The notes beneath the pieces are model-generated. The model had not been told where the DNA came from. It saw nothing but the letters and a program-made list of their open reading frames with translations, and did no database searches. The translations under genes and the position numbers were made by a program. Of a stretch of 64,000 nt of DNA, positions 49,216-59,010 are shown piece by piece; positions within the stretch are counted from its first letter, which is position 1; every line of letters begins with the position of its first letter. Origin of the DNA: Acidobacteriota bacterium (GTDB taxonomy: Bacteria; Acidobacteriota; Terriglobia; Terriglobales; Acidobacteriaceae); NCBI GenBank assembly GCA_003225055.1, contig QIAU01000144.1:156445-220444 (forward strand). The letters run 5' to 3'.

Positions 49216-49844
49216 CTGGCCCGCGGCAGCGATGTAATTCGCCGCTATTGTACGAGATGGTAGACGAGCGCAACTAGGATTTGTTTAGCTGTCATGTTTC
49301 TCTGAACTTCTTCGCCGGGCTTTTGCATGCCGGGTATGGGGTCTTGTAATCCGCAGGACGCGCCTCATGCCCGTAACCATCGGTGGTGGGTTGTCATTCG
49401 CTGGTCGCGAGTTGGGCATCTGACCTCCAATGCCATCTGTGCCAGCGGCCGCCAGTTTGTCGATTGCAGGGCTGATTACCGACTGGGTTCGCGCAGCCCC
49501 GTGGGAGACCCACTAAGTCTTGGATCCCGTTTTCGAGCAATAGCCCTGCGCTGGTTGACAGATTCGTATTGCGTGTCACAAATCCAAACAGCGGTGGCTG
49601 CTGGTTCGAGCCCCGGGACAGCCCTTAGGCCCGTCTCCAGTAGGTGGCGCAGGGCCTTCGGCCCTGCGTAACGCACCCCCCTTACTGTAAGGAACCGGGT
49701 TTAGCCGACGAGGTGACCGCGTAGGGCGACGATACCATTTACATTCATGAAACCAGCTCCAGGCATTTTTCGCCCACGGCACGAGGTCACGCCAAAGGCT
49801 AGAGCCCGCTGCCGCTGCGGTGCGGCCCCAGCTGTATCCTAAAT
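49216..49844. other. Long intergenic region with a UUCG hairpin
   Basis: 629 nt with no supported gene. At 49648-49668 a 9-bp stem (CGCAGGGCC / GGCCCTGCG) encloses a C(UUCG)G tetraloop, a very stable RNA hairpin. The left part carries the promoter of the SEC-C gene. Open frames here lack similarity and ribosome sites. A TTCGAGCC stretch near 49609 resembles a tRNA T-loop, but no tRNA folds around it. Confidence 0.5.
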
Positions 49845-50606
49845 TTAACGGTGCCTCGCGGGAACCCGCTGACAAGAATCGCTGTCTTCCGCCGTCTCTG
49901 AAACCCGATTGTTCCCGTTCTGTTTCCCGTTGTTTAGATCGACGGGCATGGGAGCCGCCGATTTGGCTCCCGCATACTTTTGACGCAAAACCACCAGCTT
50001 TGCGATTTCCTCATCGTTCAGGGGTTGCGCATGTCCGAGCAGGTGGGCGACCAGGGCGATTCTGGCAAAGTGCTCGACGGTTTCCATCTTCATGTAGGCG
50101 TGCTGCAGGTCTTCCCCGTAAGTGACAACGCCGTGGTTAGCCATCAGGATCGCGTCATACTGCGGAATAAGCGGTTCCAGCGCATCGGACAGCTCAGGCG
50201 TCCCCGGGGTACCGTATCGCGCCAGGGGCACGCAGCCTAACCCGACCACCAGCTCGCAAACTAACGGCTGGTTCAGCGACAGTCCAGATGCGGCAAATGC
50301 GGTAGCCGTCGGCGGATGAGCATGCACAATGCCCCGAATGTCGGGACGGAGGCGGTAGATCAGCAGGTGCATGGCAATTTCACTGGAAACGTTGCGCTTC
50401 CCCGACAGCTTGTGCCCCTCCAGGTCCACCATGACCAGGTCGGAACTGCGCATCATCCCTTTGCTCATGGAGGTGGGTGTGACCAGGATTCGCCTCCGAT
50501 CCAGACGCACGGAAAGGTTGCCGTCGGTTCCCGCCACAAAGCCGCAACCGTGCAACCTTCCACCCAATCGGATTATTTCTCTGCGGTATTGGCGTTGGCT
50601 CGCCAT
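49845..50606 (-). CDS. Class II aldolase/adducin family protein
   Basis: 253 aa. Motifs of the L-fuculose-phosphate aldolase group are [49 protein letters not shown], and the zinc ligands HAHPP and ANHGVVTYG. Glu in SSEIAMH is the likely catalytic acid. The substrate is a sugar phosphate or related ulose; no neighbouring sugar genes help. I chose the ATG at 50606. A GTG four codons upstream is also possible. The C-terminal 35 residues are polar and not part of the family fold. Confidence 0.88.
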   Translation of the reverse strand: MASQRQYRREIIRLGGRLHGCGFVAGTDGNLSVRLDRRRILVTPTSMSKGMMRSSDLVMVDLEGHKLSGKRNVSSEIAMHLLIYRLRPDIRGIVHAHPPTATAFAASGLSLNQPLVCELVVGLGCVPLARYGTPGTPELSDALEPLIPQYDAILMANHGVVTYGEDLQHAYMKMETVEHFARIALVAHLLGHAQPLNDEEIAKLVVLRQKYAGAKSAAPMPVDLNNGKQNGNNRVSETAEDSDSCQRVPARHR

Positions 50607-50757
50607 TCTCAAGAGCACTCCCGGCTCTCAGCTTAGCCGCGTATGGTACCGAAGGCAACCTGTGGAAACAATCATCATTTGGTGCTCAGATGGCAACTAA
50701 AGATTTCGGGTTGCGGCTAGCTTTGGGGCGCTCCCCGCGCCAGTCATGGGCAACTCC

Positions 50758-50763
50758 TATAAT
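50758..50763 (+). promoter_or_regulatory. -10 box (TATAAT) for queA
   Basis: A consensus TATAAT ends 7 nt before the GTG at 50771, which decides the start and predicts a leaderless mRNA. Confidence 0.55.
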
Positions 50764-50770
50764 CAGCGGC

Positions 50771-51859
50771 GTGCTGGTTTCCGACTTCAGCTATGACTTG
50801 CCAAAGGAACTGATTGCCCAGGAAGCTTTGCCCGACCGCGCAGCTTCTCGACTGCTGTACCTAAATCGCAGCACCGGCGAAACGCGGGACCTGACGTTCC
50901 GGGATTTTTCCGAGCTGCTTCAGCCCAATGACCTGGTGGTGTTCAACAACACGCGCGTGTTTCCCGCCCGCTTATATGGACGCCGAGCTGGCCACAAAGC
51001 GCTGGCGCTCAGCCCGCAAAATCCGGCGGCCCGGGATTTCTTGAAAGGACGTGTCGAAGTGCTGCTGACTCGGCAACTCTCACAGGAGTCCAATAAATGG
51101 GAGTGCCTGGTCCACCCTGGCCGGAAGATTGGAGTTGGCGAAACGTTGTTCTTCGGCGATCAGGATGAGCTTCAGGCGGAAGTGCTTGCCCGCGGAAAGT
51201 TCGGAGAACGGACAATTCGTTTCTCGCCTGTTCCGGACTTCGTTTCGTTCATCGAACGCATCGGCCACGTGCCTCTGCCGCCTTACATTGAACGCCCCGA
51301 TCGTCCTGCGGACCGGGAGCGCTATCAAACCGTCTATGCGCGCGAACGCGGATCGGTAGCCGCGCCCACCGCTGGTTTGCACTTCACCCCGCAAGTTTTT
51401 GAAGGCATGAAAAAACGCGGCGTTGAAACCGCGGAGATCACGCTGCACGTAGGATTGGGAACCTTTCAGCCCATCAGGGTGGAGCGGGTCGAAGAGCACC
51501 GGTTGCACGCCGAGCGATATTCGATTTCGACGGAAGCCGCTGCCAAGATCAACGACGCTTTGGAAGCACGCCGACGCGTGGTCGCGGTCGGAACAACCAC
51601 GGTGCGCACTCTGGAATTTTGCGCAAGAGGGACTGGCCGAGTGCAGCCCGGCAGCGGCAATGACGACCTGTTCATCTACCCCGGCTATCCGTTTCGAGTC
51701 ATCGGCGCCCTGCTGACCAACTTCCACCTGCCGCAGTCGACACTGCTGATGCTGGCCTGCGCCTTCGGCGGCCGCGAGCGAGTACTCGCGGCCTATCGCC
51801 ATGCCGTCGCGCAGAAGTACAGGTTCTATTCCTACGGCGACTGCATGTTCCTGGAGTAA
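50771..51859 (+). CDS. queA: S-adenosylmethionine:tRNA ribosyltransferase-isomerase
   Basis: Makes epoxyqueuosine in tRNA by transferring the ribosyl part of SAM. 362 aa. Family motifs are [81 protein letters not shown], and [19 protein letters not shown]. The frame is open 27 codons further upstream, but the family N-terminus begins at the GTG at 50771 and a TATAAT box ends 7 nt before it. No tgt gene lies next to it. Confidence 0.95.
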   Translation: MLVSDFSYDLPKELIAQEALPDRAASRLLYLNRSTGETRDLTFRDFSELLQPNDLVVFNNTRVFPARLYGRRAGHKALALSPQNPAARDFLKGRVEVLLTRQLSQESNKWECLVHPGRKIGVGETLFFGDQDELQAEVLARGKFGERTIRFSPVPDFVSFIERIGHVPLPPYIERPDRPADRERYQTVYARERGSVAAPTAGLHFTPQVFEGMKKRGVETAEITLHVGLGTFQPIRVERVEEHRLHAERYSISTEAAAKINDALEARRRVVAVGTTTVRTLEFCARGTGRVQPGSGNDDLFIYPGYPFRVIGALLTNFHLPQSTLLMLACAFGGRERVLAAYRHAVAQKYRFYSYGDCMFLE

Positions 51860-52198
51860 TCCTGTCTTTCTGGGCCCCTCCAAAATGCTGGAGGCAGAGA
51901 CCGGTCTAGCCCCGTCTATAGCTAAAGACCAGGAAGGAGCGCATATCGGTTCGATTCCGCCCCGAGCACCGGCTCAGACCCACTAGCTTAGTTTTTCATG
52001 CCCTTCGGGCACAACGAATATGGAAGGGAAACGTCTAGGCAGCGGCCTAGATCCGTTTCAGGAGAACCAGCGCATAGGTTCGTGTTGGATGGTCATCAGC
52101 CGAGCGCTGCCGTTCCTCGTCATCGCGACCGCAGCGAGGATCTCGGGTTTTCCCCCGGCTTAGGCGCTATACTGTGCCACTCGGTGGGTGCAATTATT
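51860..52198. other. Intergenic region upstream of cysteine dioxygenase
   Basis: 339 nt without a supported gene. CCTCCA / TGGAGG (about 51879-51896) forms a small hairpin after queA. GACCGCAGCGAGGATCTCGG (52129-52148) is a member of a GCAGCGA-GGATCT repeat family also seen at 61906-61922 and, more loosely, at 11041-11081 and 56230-56250. A TATACT -10 box at 52168-52173 probably drives the next gene. Confidence 0.5.
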
Positions 52199-52792
52199 AT
52201 GACTATGAAAACCTCGTCCCGGCCGGTTGCCCTTCAGGATTTTGTCTCCGAGCTGCGAAAATTTCCGGAAGCCGCCTTTGTCGAGACCACCACGATCCTC
52301 AATTTTCTGCAGACGACTCCTGTTTCGCCCGACACGCTCGCGCCCTACCTGACCTGGGACCGCCAGCACTACACCCGCAACCTGATCGACAAGACACCGC
52401 TTTACGAGCTACTCGCCATCTGCTGGGAAATGGGTCAGGTCAGCTCAGTCCACAATCACCGCGACCAGAATTGCTGGATGGCCGTACCTATGGGGCGCTT
52501 GCTGGTTGGCAACTATCGCGTCATTTTTCAGGATCTGAACGCCGGGAAATGCCGCCTGGAGCCGGCCGACACCGTGGAAATAAACCCCACCCATCCCTGC
52601 GCAGTCGATCCAGGCGAGCCTGTACATCGCGTCTACAACCCGCGCGAATTTAACGAGAGAGCCGTGAGTCTGCACGTATACTCGCGGCCTTTCGACACCT
52701 GCGTGGTGTACTCGCCCGAGCAAGGCACCTGCGGAGAAATCAAACTGCACTACACCACCGAATGTGGCAAGCCGTCAGCCAAAACGACGTAA
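52199..52792 (+). CDS. Cysteine dioxygenase
   Basis: Mononuclear non-heme iron enzyme oxidising cysteine to cysteine sulfinate. 197 aa. All key residues are present: iron ligands His85, His87 (VHNHRDQNCWM) and His143 (PVHRVYNP). Cys92 and Tyr161 (LHVYSRP) correspond to the cross-linked Cys-Tyr pair of mammalian CDO, which many bacterial enzymes lack. I chose the ATG at 52199; a second ATG at 52205 is possible. The upstream open frame is intergenic repeat sequence. It is a single-gene unit followed by a lipoprotein gene. Confidence 0.92.
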   Translation: MTMKTSSRPVALQDFVSELRKFPEAAFVETTTILNFLQTTPVSPDTLAPYLTWDRQHYTRNLIDKTPLYELLAICWEMGQVSSVHNHRDQNCWMAVPMGRLLVGNYRVIFQDLNAGKCRLEPADTVEINPTHPCAVDPGEPVHRVYNPREFNERAVSLHVYSRPFDTCVVYSPEQGTCGEIKLHYTTECGKPSAKTT

Positions 52793-52867
52793 GAACAGAC
52801 GCCGCAGCTGTCCGGCCGAAGGCAGCTCGGCATGGGTGCAAATGTTTCAGGAAATGTGGACTAACTC

Positions 52868-53347
52868 ATGAGAGTCGCTCTTTCTTGCCTCACCTTTTTG
52901 GCCTGGTTGCTGTCTGCCTGCGAGAAAGCTCCCCAACAACAGAAACCTACGGACGAGTTCAATCGCGTGGTTCGCAATGCCACCCCGGCTCCCAACAACT
53001 TCGTGCATGGCACCTTCAAATTGCCCGGTTACGCCAAATTCGAGTTCGAGGTTCCCGCCCACACGCTATCCCCGAAAATCCAAGGCACCTTCAAGTCCTA
53101 TGTTTCGGGTGACCCCAACCAAGCCGCCAAGGTCGACCTCCTGCTCATGACACCGAAAGAATTCAACGACTTTAGACACGGCGTGAGTAGTGAGGTTGGG
53201 TACTCTGTCCCGGGTTCCAGCGGCGGGACGGTGGATTATGCGCTGCCCGCGACTATGGATCAGCCCCAGAAGTATTACCTGGTGTTCCGAAACCTCTCTA
53301 AAGGAAAATCAAAATCGGTGGAAGCCGACTTCACGGCCACCTTCTGA
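52868..53347 (+). CDS. Lipoprotein of unknown function
   Basis: 159 aa. The signal peptide ends in the lipobox LLSAC (LTFLAWLLSACEKAPQQ), so the mature protein is lipid-anchored. The rest is a single beta-rich domain (NFVHGTFKLPGYAKFEFEVP; QKYYLVFRNLSKGKSKSVEA), reminiscent of GOLD-like or carbohydrate-binding beta sandwiches, without a firm match. It lies between cysteine dioxygenase and polA, on the same strand as both. Confidence 0.75.
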   Translation: MRVALSCLTFLAWLLSACEKAPQQQKPTDEFNRVVRNATPAPNNFVHGTFKLPGYAKFEFEVPAHTLSPKIQGTFKSYVSGDPNQAAKVDLLLMTPKEFNDFRHGVSSEVGYSVPGSSGGTVDYALPATMDQPQKYYLVFRNLSKGKSKSVEADFTATF

Positions 53348-53384
53348 GCCCGATCCAGAGCCTGGAAGACCCCCGCCATACTGC

Positions 53385-53390
53385 TAAACT
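53385..53390 (+). promoter_or_regulatory. -10 box (TAAACT) for polA
   Basis: TAAACT ends 6 nt before the TTG start of polA. The same hexamer, on the minus strand at 61843-61848, precedes xseA by 8 nt. Confidence 0.4.
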
Positions 53391-53396
53391 TAAAGC

Positions 53397-56201
53397 TTGG
53401 CTTCCAGAGCCCCATCTTCGATGAAGAAACCTGTGCCCGCTGAGGCCGGCCAGCCCACTCCTCTACGCACGCCCAAGCTTCCCCAGGGCGACAAGGGCCG
53501 CATCTTCCTGATCGATTCGATGTCGTTCATCTTCCGCGCCTACCACGCCATGGCGCGCCAGCGCTCGATGTCGACCAAAACCGGCATACCGACGGCCGCC
53601 ACTTACGTCTTCGTCAACATGCTGCGCAAGTTGCGCGACGACTTCTCGCCGGAGTATCTTGCCGCAGTCTTCGATATCGGAGCTCCAACCTTCCGCGACC
53701 AGCAGGCCGGGGCCATCACGGTGGTCCGCAAGTTCGACATCAAGACGCAGACTTTTCAGGAAACCGCTTACGGCGGCTACAAGGCAAACCGTTCCGAGAT
53801 GCCCGAGGATCTCGTCCAGCAGTTGCCCTACATCCGACGGGCGTTGCAGGCGTATCGCATCCCGATTCTTCAGTCGGAGGGCTACGAGGCCGACGATGTC
53901 ATTGGAACGTTGGCTCGGAAAGGGGCCGCGCAGGCGTATCCCGTCTACGTTGTCTCCAGCGACAAAGACATGCTGCAGCTGGTGGACGAGCAAATCTGCG
54001 TCCTCAATCCGCCCAAGGACAACCTGATTTGCAATGCACAAAAGGTCGAAGAGATTTTGGGGGTGCCTCCCGAGCGGGTTGTCGATGTCATGGCCCTCCG
54101 CGGCGATTCCATTGATAACATTCCCGGTGCGCCTGGCATTGGCGACAAAGGTTCGGTCGAGCTGATTAAGCGCTTCGGCTCAGTCGAGGCAGCTCTCGAC
54201 CGTGCCACCGAGGTTGAGAAGAAAACATATCGCGAGTCGCTGCTCCACAATCGCGACGTGATCCTCGCCAGCAAGCAGTTGGCCACCATCGATCGTAACG
54301 TGCCCATTGAACTCGACGTAGAAGCTATGCAGGCCGGCGAGCCCGACGTTGACGCGCTCCGCCAGCTTTTCACCGAGCTGGAGTTCACGTCGCTGCTCAA
54401 GGATTTATTGCCGGCGGTGCAGGTCGGCGAAGTGCAATACCGGGAGGCAAAATCTGCGGCTGATGTTGAGGCAGTGCTGAAGGCGATTCCGCCGGGCGGC
54501 TCTTTGGCCTTGGCCCTCCAAGTGGCAAAGCCGGCGGTGGTTGCCGAAGACCAAGAAGAAGCCGATGAGAGTGTACTTCCGCTGGCGCCCGGGGCAGCGC
54601 CCCTGCCCACCGCGGTTCCAACTCACAGCCTCGCGATCTCGTCTACCCCCGGCACGGCAGTCATGGTTCCCCTCGATTCGAAAGCTGCCGAGCGCCTGAA
54701 GACGGCCCTCTCTGATCCCAAGGTGCCCAAGACGATCCATGATTTCAAAACGGCCGCCCACGCTTTGCGCTCGCTCGACATCACGGTGCAGGGTGTGCGT
54801 CATGACCCGATGCTCTACTCCTACCTGCTGGACCCGACCTACTCTTGGCACACTTTGCCGGAAGTTGCTCTGCGTCGATTCAACATCAAGCTGAGCGGTG
54901 CGCTGGCTGAGTCCGCCGACGTGGTCGGCCGCCTGGCGACTGCGCTGCGTGAGGAAGTAGAAGAAGCCGGCTTGCTGAAGCTCTACGACGAGATCGATCT
55001 CCTTCTTGTACCCGTGCTGGCCCGGATGGAACAGACCGGCGTGAAGATCGACAAGGGCGCTCTCGCCGAGATGTCCGCCCGACTGGAAAAGGAAATTGAC
55101 GCCAAGGCGGAAGAAATTTTTGAGGCTGCGGGCGGATTCGAATTCAATATCAGCTCGCCCAAACAGCTCGGCGACGTGCTCTTCAACAAGCTTGCCCTGC
55201 CCAAGCCGGTGAAATACGGCAAGGGCAGAACGATTTCGACAGCGGTTGACGTGCTGGAAGGGCTCGCGCTCACCCATGAAGTTCCCCGGCTGGTCCTTGA
55301 ATACCGGCAGCTGACGAAGTTGAAATCCACTTACGTGGACGCATTGCCGGCGCTGCTCAACGCCAACACGGGCCGCCTGCACACGACCTTTGCCCAGACC
55401 GGAACTGCCACGGGCCGCTTGGCATCATTCAATCCAAATTTGCAGAACATTCCGATCCGCACGGAACTGGGCCGCGAGATTCGCGCCGCCTTCATTGCCG
55501 ACCCTGGGTGCCTTCTCCTGGCTGCCGATTACTCGCAGATTGAACTGCGCCTGCTCGCGCACTATTCAAAGGACCCGCTGTTGGTCGAGGCCTATCGTCG
55601 GGGCGACGACATCCACACGCTCACCGCCTCCCAGGTGTTCGGTGTTCCGCCCTTAATGGTGACACCCGAACATCGCCGACAGGCTAAAGTCGTCAACTTC
55701 GGAATTGTGTATGGGCTGTCGCCTTTCGGGCTGTCCCAGAATCTCGGTATCGAGAAGTCCGAGGCCAAGCGTTTTATCGACGCCTATTTCGAGAAGTATG
55801 CCGGCGTGCGCAAGTTCATCGACAAAACTCTCGAAGAAGCTCGCCACGCGCAAAAGGTCAGAACGCTTTTTGGCCGCATCCGGCCCATCCCCGACATCAA
55901 CAGCAAGAACGCCAACATCCGCGGCTTTGCCGAGCGCACCGCGGTTAATACCCCACTGCAAGGCACCGCCGCCGACCTGATCAAGCTCGCCATGATCCGC
56001 ATCGACGCCGCCTTGCGGCAGCAGGAGCTGAAATCGAAGATGACCCTGCAAGTCCATGACGAGCTGGTTTTCGAAGTTCCCGAATCCGAGCTCGAAACCC
56101 TGCGTACCCTGGTTCGCGAGCAGATGGAAAACGTGCATCCGTTGGCGGTGCCGCTGCTGGTGGAAATCGGGGTGGGAAAAAATTGGCGAGACCTGGAGTA
56201 A
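53397..56201 (+). CDS. polA: DNA polymerase I with a degenerate 3'-5' exonuclease domain
   Basis: 934 aa. The 5' nuclease domain spans about residues 30-330 (FLIDSMSFIFRAYHAMARQ, EGYEADDVIGTLA, SSDKDMLQLV, RGDSIDNIPGAPGIGDKG). The polymerase domain occupies the last 400 residues (ADYSQIELRLLAHYSKDPLL, RRQAKVVNFGIVYGLSPFGL, LQVHDELVFEVPE). In the middle, the exonuclease region lacks the DxE of motif I and the motif II Asp (KTIHDFKTAAHAL), so proofreading is probably lost, as in Thermus-type Pol I. It starts at TTG, set by a TAAACT box 6 nt upstream. Confidence 0.95.
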   Translation: MASRAPSSMKKPVPAEAGQPTPLRTPKLPQGDKGRIFLIDSMSFIFRAYHAMARQRSMSTKTGIPTAATYVFVNMLRKLRDDFSPEYLAAVFDIGAPTFRDQQAGAITVVRKFDIKTQTFQETAYGGYKANRSEMPEDLVQQLPYIRRALQAYRIPILQSEGYEADDVIGTLARKGAAQAYPVYVVSSDKDMLQLVDEQICVLNPPKDNLICNAQKVEEILGVPPERVVDVMALRGDSIDNIPGAPGIGDKGSVELIKRFGSVEAALDRATEVEKKTYRESLLHNRDVILASKQLATIDRNVPIELDVEAMQAGEPDVDALRQLFTELEFTSLLKDLLPAVQVGEVQYREAKSAADVEAVLKAIPPGGSLALALQVAKPAVVAEDQEEADESVLPLAPGAAPLPTAVPTHSLAISSTPGTAVMVPLDSKAAERLKTALSDPKVPKTIHDFKTAAHALRSLDITVQGVRHDPMLYSYLLDPTYSWHTLPEVALRRFNIKLSGALAESADVVGRLATALREEVEEAGLLKLYDEIDLLLVPVLARMEQTGVKIDKGALAEMSARLEKEIDAKAEEIFEAAGGFEFNISSPKQLGDVLFNKLALPKPVKYGKGRTISTAVDVLEGLALTHEVPRLVLEYRQLTKLKSTYVDALPALLNANTGRLHTTFAQTGTATGRLASFNPNLQNIPIRTELGREIRAAFIADPGCLLLAADYSQIELRLLAHYSKDPLLVEAYRRGDDIHTLTASQVFGVPPLMVTPEHRRQAKVVNFGIVYGLSPFGLSQNLGIEKSEAKRFIDAYFEKYAGVRKFIDKTLEEARHAQKVRTLFGRIRPIPDINSKNANIRGFAERTAVNTPLQGTAADLIKLAMIRIDAALRQQELKSKMTLQVHDELVFEVPESELETLRTLVREQMENVHPLAVPLLVEIGVGKNWRDLE

Positions 56202-56276
56202 GCCGTCAAGGGATTTTTAATCTCTTGTCGTCTCGGGCGAAGCGAGGAATCGGCTCTTCTTTGCGCTTATCAATCC

Positions 56277-56555
56277 CTATTCCTTCTCGGCTTCCCTACG
56301 CTCCCGCATCAACCTTTCGAACCGCGCATTGACGATTCTTCTCGCGCGCAGCAGCCTCCGCAGAAAGAACCAATACAAAAACCAAACCAGAGTTGTTGCC
56401 GCGGCCAGCAGCAATCCAACACTCCAGAGCGCCAACAAATTGTGGAAGACAGCTCCAACTCCTGCAGGGGCAAAGGCAAACAGCCCTGCTAGTCCCAGGA
56501 TGAACATGAACGCGATCGGGCGCAGATAGAACCGCCGCTGTCGAGGTAATGTCAT
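56277..56555 (-). CDS. Small membrane protein coupled to the sirtuin gene
   Basis: 92 aa with two hydrophobic segments (FMFILGLAGLFAFAPAGVGA and SVGLLLAAATTLVWFLYWFF) and a highly basic C-terminal tail (LRRLLRARRIVNARFERLMR). No family is recognised. Its ATG overlaps the stop of the upstream sirtuin gene (ATGA), so the two are translationally coupled. Confidence 0.65.
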   Translation of the reverse strand: MTLPRQRRFYLRPIAFMFILGLAGLFAFAPAGVGAVFHNLLALWSVGLLLAAATTLVWFLYWFFLRRLLRARRIVNARFERLMRERREAEKE

Positions 56556-57265
56556 CGCCTTTCAACCACCTCAAACAGGGAGGGCAACAACTCTCCCGCC
56601 TTGCCCAAATAGCGCTCGGTAAAAGCGTAGCGATTCGCTGGTTCTTCCGGGCCGACGTACACGGTGCGGGCCCGCCCACTCACCTGAGCCGCGAAGCTCG
56701 CTGCTGGCTCGACCACTCCCGAGGTCCCGATGGCCAGGAACAGAGTGCAACCGTCCAGGGCTTGCAGGATGCGGTTCATCTCGAAAGGCGTCTCCCCGAA
56801 CCAGCAGATGTGCGGACGTATGCGCCCGCCACACTCGCATCGCGGCAACTCGGCCGGCGGCTCATAGGTTCTCGCGTCAGCAAAAGGAGCCCGGTTGCAG
56901 CTATCGCAGCGGCTCTTGAACAATTCGCCATGCATATGGACCACGCGCCGCGCCCCGGCCTGCTCATGGAGATTGTCGACATTTTGCGTGCAGAGGAACA
57001 GCCGGTCGCCGATGCGCTGTTCGAGCTTGGCCAAGTCCAAGTGTGCCGGATTCGGTTCGGCTTCTCGAGCGACTCGCCGCCGCATCGAATAAAACTCCCA
57101 AACCAGCCGGGGATCGCGCCTCCATGCAGAAGGCGACGCCACTTCCTCAATCCGGTAGTTGCGCCATAGTCCGCCTACTCCTCGGAATGTAGGAATGCCG
57201 CTCTCCGCGCTCACCCCGGCCCCGGTGAGAACAAAAATGCGATCGTTATTTGAAACTCGAACCAC
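56552..57265 (-). CDS. cobB: Sir2-family NAD-dependent protein deacylase
   Basis: 237 aa. It starts FVLTGAGVSAESGIPTFRG (NAD-binding), with QNVDNLHEQAG and the catalytic His112 in HMHGELF. Four zinc cysteines are visible (C120, C123 and the CEC pair near 143-145). Tyr59-x-x-Arg62 (YSMRRR) is the class III signature seen in SIRT5 and CobB, suggesting removal of succinyl or malonyl groups as well as acetyl. The GTG start has AGGAG upstream. It is convergent with polA via the small membrane gene. Confidence 0.93.
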   Translation of the reverse strand: MVRVSNNDRIFVLTGAGVSAESGIPTFRGVGGLWRNYRIEEVASPSAWRRDPRLVWEFYSMRRRVAREAEPNPAHLDLAKLEQRIGDRLFLCTQNVDNLHEQAGARRVVHMHGELFKSRCDSCNRAPFADARTYEPPAELPRCECGGRIRPHICWFGETPFEMNRILQALDGCTLFLAIGTSGVVEPAASFAAQVSGRARTVYVGPEEPANRYAFTERYLGKAGELLPSLFEVVERR

Positions 57266-57434
57266 GGGTCTGCGCTCCTGGAGAACTGGCTATCGGTAAG
57301 GCTGGTCATACCGAGCGGGCCCGTTCTTTGCGCGGGCCGCTGCCGCCCCTGAAGTTATGCGTCGTCCGCTGTCCTCTCCAGAATACTGGATTACAATGTC
57401 CTTAGCGGTAGACTCCGAGGGGACGAGGCTTTAC

Positions 57435-58322
57435 GTGCGCCAGCTACTTTCACCCCTGCCTCACGTGTCGGTGGTTACAGTCATCGATATCCTGCTGGTG
57501 GCGGTCATCATTTACGAGTTTTTGGCCATCATTCGCGGCACCCGGGCCGCGCTCATGGTGGTCGGGGTGGCTGCCCTGGCGCTTGCCTTCTATTTCGCCC
57601 GCATCGGCGAACTCACCACCCTCAACTGGCTGATCAGCACGCTTCTCCCCTATGCCATCTTCGCCCTGATCGTGGTCTTCCAGGGAGAACTCCGCCAGGC
57701 GCTGGCCCGTCTTGGCCGCAAGCTGACTTTTCGATCTGCTATTGCCTCGGAGGGCGACGCCTATGACGACATTGTTCTCGCCGCTAACCTGTTTTCGCAG
57801 AATCAGACTGGCGCTCTGATCGTGATCGAGCGCGAAGTCGGCCTACGTACTTACATCGAAAGCGGTGTCCCGCTGGAAGCCCGGCTTTCTTACGACTTGC
57901 TGGCAACTATCTTCCGTCCGAGCGCACCTTTGCACGACGGCGCCGTCATCATCCAGAGGGACCGCATCGCTGCCGCCGCCTGCTTCCTCCCACTTTCGAT
58001 GAACCCGGTGCTCTCGACTCAACTCGGCACCCGCCACCGCGCCGGGATCGGCATTACCGAAGAGACGGACGCGATTGCCGTGATTGTATCTGAGGAAACC
58101 GGCGCTATCGGCCTGGCAGTCGGCGGCAAGATTGAGCGCGACGTTACAGTCGAAGAGCTGCGCTCGCGCCTGTCCTCCTTGCTCCACCGTTATGTGCCGC
58201 CGACGACCTTACCGACCCCGATTGCAACCGACGTGGAAAACGGCTTGGTGGATGAATCGGTCCCACGGGCCTCCGGATCCCGTTCACAGGATCCGAATCT
58301 CAGGTCGGGGATGGACGACTAA
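57435..58322 (+). CDS. cdaA: Membrane diadenylate cyclase
   Basis: Makes c-di-AMP from two ATP. Three N-terminal membrane helices (VIDILLVAVIIYEFLAIIRG...) precede the DAC domain with its two signatures, LHDGAVIIQRDRI and GTRHRAGIGITEE. A coiled-coil-like linker (LVVFQGELRQALARLGRKL region) connects them. The start is uncertain. ATGs at 57357 and 57396 are in frame, but a TACAAT box spans 57392-57397 and GAGG lies 7 nt before the GTG at 57435, where CdaA similarity begins. It heads the conserved cdaA-cdaR-glmM cluster. Confidence 0.93.
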   Translation: MRQLLSPLPHVSVVTVIDILLVAVIIYEFLAIIRGTRAALMVVGVAALALAFYFARIGELTTLNWLISTLLPYAIFALIVVFQGELRQALARLGRKLTFRSAIASEGDAYDDIVLAANLFSQNQTGALIVIEREVGLRTYIESGVPLEARLSYDLLATIFRPSAPLHDGAVIIQRDRIAAAACFLPLSMNPVLSTQLGTRHRAGIGITEETDAIAVIVSEETGAIGLAVGGKIERDVTVEELRSRLSSLLHRYVPPTTLPTPIATDVENGLVDESVPRASGSRSQDPNLRSGMDD

Positions 58323-58323
58323 C

Positions 58324-58998
58324 ATGCCTAAGGTCCAGCATTACGTCTTCCATAACTTCGGGCTGAAGCTGCTCTCCCTGGTCCTGGCCATAAGCCTTTG
58401 GCTGGTCGTGGCGCGCAATCCCAATGCCGAAGTCGCCGTGGACGTTCCCATCGAGTTCCATCGCATTCCCGAAAACCTGGAAATCAATTCCGAGAACATT
58501 CCCTTGGCGCAAGTGAGGGTGCGTGGCCCGGAGCACGTTGTCCACCGTCTGGTCACCCACGACGTTCACGTGGAAGTTGACCTCACCGACGCCAAGCCCG
58601 GCGAACGTACCTTCGATTTGACGTCGCAACAGGTGCGCCGGCCGCGCGATTTGAGCGTAGTGCAGGTCGTACCCAGCCAGTTCCATCTAAGTTTTGACAC
58701 GCGCATGACACGCCAGGTCGAAGTCAGGCCGCGGGTGACAGGAAGTTTTGCTTCTGGCCTTCGCATCGCTAATGTGGTGGCCAATCCTGCGGTTATAACC
58801 ATAGTCGGACCGCGCGTGCGTGTGGAGGCGGTGGAAGCCGCCACCACCGACCCGGTCGACGCCTCCGGTGTTATGAGCAGCCAAACCTTCAGCACGAATG
58901 TCTATGTCTCTGACCCCCTGGTCCAAGTAGTCCACCCTGCTCCCGTCCACGTAACCGTTATTATGGAAAAGTCCTCCAGCGCTTCCGGCGCGCGCTGA
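58324..58998 (+). CDS. cdaR: YbbR-domain regulator of the diadenylate cyclase
   Basis: 224 aa with an N-terminal membrane anchor (FGLKLLSLVLAISLWLVVA) and extracytoplasmic YbbR repeats (VDVPIEFHRIPENLEI, RVRGPEHVVHRL, QVEVRPRVTGSFASGLRIAN). In other bacteria CdaR contacts CdaA and tunes c-di-AMP output. The ATG is 1 nt after the cdaA stop, so the genes are coupled. It has two to three YbbR units instead of the four seen in Firmicutes, judging by length. Confidence 0.92.
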   Translation: MPKVQHYVFHNFGLKLLSLVLAISLWLVVARNPNAEVAVDVPIEFHRIPENLEINSENIPLAQVRVRGPEHVVHRLVTHDVHVEVDLTDAKPGERTFDLTSQQVRRPRDLSVVQVVPSQFHLSFDTRMTRQVEVRPRVTGSFASGLRIANVVANPAVITIVGPRVRVEAVEAATTDPVDASGVMSSQTFSTNVYVSDPLVQVVHPAPVHVTVIMEKSSSASGAR

Positions 58999-59010
58999 AG
59001 CAAAGATAAA

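Noticed and set aside
49600..49640. GGTTCGAGCC resembling a tRNA T-loop
   Set aside because: Neither the T-stem nor an acceptor or anticodon arm can be formed around it.
51940..51965. GGTTCGATTCC resembling a tRNA T-loop, considered as a possible tRNA-Sec because selA is present
   Set aside because: Only three T-stem pairs form, and there is no anticodon arm with TCA or 8-bp acceptor stem upstream.
54405..55382. A 325-residue open frame on the minus strand over polA
   Set aside because: Antisense to the polymerase gene, with no independent signal.
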